A program made the position numbers and the translations under genes. Positions 53,740 to 55,281 of a DNA stretch of 55,281 bases are shown in pieces (the stretch's first letter is position 1; each line of letters starts with the position of its first letter). The stretch spans positions 1 to 55,281 of the forward strand of contig SAAB01000018.1 in NCBI GenBank assembly GCA_009929615.1, given 5' to 3'. This stretch comes from Clostridia bacterium (lineage in GTDB: Bacteria; Bacillota; Clostridia; Lachnospirales; Lachnospiraceae). The notes under the pieces were generated by a model that worked only from the letters and a program-made list of their open reading frames with translations, was not told the DNA's origin and did no database searches.

Positions 53740-54228
53740 ATGTTTCGAACAGCTATAATAACAGCGAGTGATAAAGGATATGCGGGCATACGACAGGACG
53801 AAAGCGGAGCTTTAATTGAAGCTATGCTGGATGAGGATTATGAGGTTGTTTGCAAAGTAATCCTGCCGGATGACAGAAAGGTTTTAGCGGATGAGATGCG
53901 TAGATTGTGTGTAGAGTCTGTTGACTTGATACTGACTACAGGCGGCACTGGCTTTTCAGAGAGAGATGTGACACCGGAAGCTACCCGGGATGTTGTAGAA
54001 CGGCTGGCACCGGGAATCGGTCAGGCTATGATGTTCCATAGTCTGTCAATTACACCTCGAGCAATGCTCAGTCGACAAATTGCCGGGATATGCGGACATA
54101 CGTTGATTATTAATCTTCCGGGAAGTCCAAAGGCAGTGAAAGAAAATCTTGAATATATTTTAGGACCTTTAAAGCATGGAATAGAGATTTTAAAAGGTGA
54201 AGCCGGAGAATGTGGAAAAAACATTTGA
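53740..54228 (+). CDS. Molybdopterin adenylyltransferase family protein (MogA/MoaB)
   Basis: A 162-residue protein of the MogA/MoaB fold. It has TASDKGYAGIRQDESG at the front, the substrate motif TTGGTGFSERDVTPEAT (near residue 70), and LINLPGSPKAVKENL near the end. Family members activate molybdopterin by adenylation before molybdenum insertion. No other molybdenum cofactor or molybdoenzyme gene lies nearby, so the role is taken from family only. It is 13 bases after the DUF6076-like gene; its stop codon overlaps the tRNA-Leu -35 box. Confidence 0.9.
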   Translation: MFRTAIITASDKGYAGIRQDESGALIEAMLDEDYEVVCKVILPDDRKVLADEMRRLCVESVDLILTTGGTGFSERDVTPEATRDVVERLAPGIGQAMMFHSLSITPRAMLSRQIAGICGHTLIINLPGSPKAVKENLEYILGPLKHGIEILKGEAGECGKNI

Positions 54229-54253
54229 CAAAGCTTAAACCGTTATGTATAAT
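54225..54253 (+). promoter_or_regulatory. Consensus promoter of tRNA-Leu
   Basis: TTGACA (54225-54230), 17-base spacer, TATAAT (54248-54253), both perfect. The mogA-like stop codon lies inside the -35 box. Confidence 0.92.
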
Positions 54254-54287
54254 ATCATTTGTTGAGTTAATTTGAACTTGATAATTT

Positions 54288-54370
54288 GCCGGCGTGTCGG
54301 AATGGCAGACGAGGCAGACTCAAAATCTGTTGTGGGCAACCACGTGCGGGTTCAAGTCCCGCTGCCGGCA
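54288..54370 (+). tRNA. tRNA-Leu (anticodon CAA)
   Basis: Acceptor GCCGGCG/TGCCGGC with A discriminator, anticodon loop CTCAAAA, long variable arm (TGTGGGCAACCACG), and T-arm CGGGTTCAAGTCCCG. It reads TTG. CCA is not encoded. Confidence 0.96.
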
Positions 54371-54381
54371 GTAAACTTAAG

Positions 54382-54418
54382 ACGCTGCATCCTTTAAAAG
54401 AAGGGTGCAGCGTTTTTA
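54382..54418 (+). terminator. Terminator of tRNA-Leu
   Basis: ACGCTGCATCC (54382-54392) pairs with GGGTGCAGCGT (54403-54413, one wobble), then five Ts. Confidence 0.92.
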
Positions 54419-54429
54419 TGTTGTCTTAA

Positions 54430-54467
54430 AATAAAAAAGGCGTCTGAATCATTCAGACGCCTTTTGC
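54430..54467. terminator. Terminator of the TPR gene (bidirectional)
   Basis: AAAAGGCGTCTGAA (54435-54448) pairs with TTCAGACGCCTTTT (54452-54465) with A- and T-runs on both sides. Confidence 0.92.
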
Positions 54468-54475
54468 ATATTCTG

Positions 54476-55159
54476 TTAAGAAATGATACCTGCTTCTCGT
54501 AATGAATCTAAGGAAGTTTGAGCATCCGTTTTTAAGGATTCATCACAATCACTATCAATGACCTGCTGGAAACAATCGGCAGCCTGGGTATAATCTTCGG
54601 TGAGAAGAAGACACAGAGCCTTATTAAAGGTGACTTCAGGCTGTTCGGACGATAATTCCAGAGACCTGTTGAAAACATCAAGTGCTTTCGCGTAATCCTC
54701 TTGCTGGATATAAATCTGACCCATGAGGGAAAGAATATCAGGCTGGGAAGGGTTAAGAACCAAAGACTCTTCAAAATCTTTCATGGCAAGCTCATAGTTT
54801 TCAAGAAGAACATAGGTGCCGGCTCTTTTAAGATAGTAATCTGCTGTGGCAACATCATTGTCAATAATATACGTGATATTATCAAGAGCAGACGTGTAAT
54901 TGCCATTGTCAACATCGGAAAGAAAAGAGGTCATGTGTGAATTAATATCATTCACATGATTCTGCTCCGATTCAATAAGTTCCGACTGTTCCTCATAGGC
55001 ACGCTGACGATTCGCGGCCTGCACCGGTTCGTTCTGGTTGGTCAAAGAAACACCGAGAACAATGGAAAAAACCATAGCTGCGACAAAAACAACAGCCACG
55101 GGCTTTCTATGAAAATAGACCCATTTAAAAAAATTATCAACACGGGGGTTTGAACGCAT
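54476..55159 (-). CDS. Membrane-anchored TPR protein
   Basis: A 227-residue protein: basic N-terminus, one membrane helix (PVAVVFVAAMVFSIVLGV, about residues 20-37), a charged coiled-coil stretch, then three or more TPR units from about residue 100 (YYLKRAGTYVLLENYELAMKDF, ILSLMGQIYIQQEDYAKALDVF, VTFNKALCLLLTEDYTQAADCF). TPRs bind partner proteins; the client is unknown. AGGAGG precedes the ATG on the minus strand. Confidence 0.85.
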   Translation of the reverse strand: MRSNPRVDNFFKWVYFHRKPVAVVFVAAMVFSIVLGVSLTNQNEPVQAANRQRAYEEQSELIESEQNHVNDINSHMTSFLSDVDNGNYTSALDNITYIIDNDVATADYYLKRAGTYVLLENYELAMKDFEESLVLNPSQPDILSLMGQIYIQQEDYAKALDVFNRSLELSSEQPEVTFNKALCLLLTEDYTQAADCFQQVIDSDCDESLKTDAQTSLDSLREAGIIS

Positions 55160-55271
55160 TTTGTATACCTCCTAGTAAAAAATGGTAGTGTCAAATAACT
55201 ACCTTGTTTTATTGTTCTAAACCTTGATTTTATGGGAGTTTGCAATAAAAAGAGCAATGACCTCCCTTTTT

Positions 55272-55280
55272 TGGTATAAT
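55272..55280 (+). promoter_or_regulatory. Extended -10 promoter at the window edge
   Basis: TGGTATAAT is a perfect extended -10 box on the plus strand, probably driving a gene beyond the window. No good -35 box is visible. Confidence 0.45.
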
Positions 55281-55281
55281 G

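Noticed and set aside
1-55281. CRISPR arrays, insertion sequences, prophage genes, riboswitches
   Set aside because: No regularly spaced repeats, transposase, integrase or phage structural genes were seen, and no leader resembled a known riboswitch class.

Overview
The window looks like a chromosomal segment of a strictly anaerobic, low-to-moderate GC Clostridia, most likely Lachnospiraceae. The pointers are strong GGAGG ribosome binding sites with several TTG starts, an IspH protein fused to ribosomal S1 domains, the divergent Lachnospiraceae-type LigA, an oxygen-independent ribonucleotide reductase, a biotin-dependent Na+-pumping decarboxylase, and fermentation genes (thiolase, 4-hydroxybutyryl-CoA dehydratase). 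The genus cannot be named from the sequence alone. I see no IS element, prophage, CRISPR array or rRNA.

Layout. 1-5.7 kb: the 3' end of a probable D-Ala-D-Ala carboxypeptidase, then a five-gene Na+-decarboxylase operon (12S-type carboxyltransferase, OadG-like lipoprotein, biotin carrier, membrane pump, 5S-type carboxyltransferase). 5.7-9.9 kb: nrdD with a fused redoxin domain and a pair of NrdR-like boxes, and a thiolase with a Rex-like operator. 10-13.8 kb: flavoprotein, cmk and ispH-S1. 13.9-18.3 kb: an unknown membrane protein, a YprB-like nuclease, a CmpB-family membrane protein, ruvAB. 18.4-24.4 kb: zapA, a U32 protein, a RodA/FtsW polymerase and its partner PBP. 24.4-30.6 kb: Nudix hydrolase, two-domain PPK2 kinase, a GntR-ABC module, small secreted proteins, tRNA-Arg. 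30.7-36.7 kb: rRNA pseudouridine synthase, ligA and an iscR-iscS-iscU-mnmA operon. 36.7-45.5 kb: PHP phosphatase and the glycolytic gap-pgk-tpi and gpmI genes, separated by a metal-efflux ATPase block. 45.6-49.1 kb: secG-rnr-smpB-ssrA. 49.2-55.3 kb: an OFA-family transporter, tRNA-Glu, an abfD operon with two small Fe-S/cysteine-rich proteins, a DUF6076-like gene, a MogA/MoaB-like gene, tRNA-Leu and a membrane-anchored TPR protein.

How the genes work together. Energy and redox: the decarboxylase operon probably couples acyl-CoA and/or oxoacid decarboxylation to Na+ export, thiolase and AbfD feed butyrate-type fermentation, and the glycolytic genes supply pyruvate. Fe-S supply: iscR-iscS-iscU serves MnmA (sulfur), IspH, AbfD and others. 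Ribosome rescue: smpB, ssrA and rnr together make the trans-translation and decay set. Envelope: carboxypeptidase, RodA/FtsW, PBP and ZapA.

Many sigma-A promoters with 17-bp spacers and hairpin-plus-T terminators could be read by eye and are listed. The observations most worth a second look are the two-carboxyltransferase Na+ pump operon, the abfD-NFU-CGGC operon, the NrdR and Rex operators, the internal start candidate within ispH-S1, and a small hairpin repeat shared by the ssrA and abfD regions.
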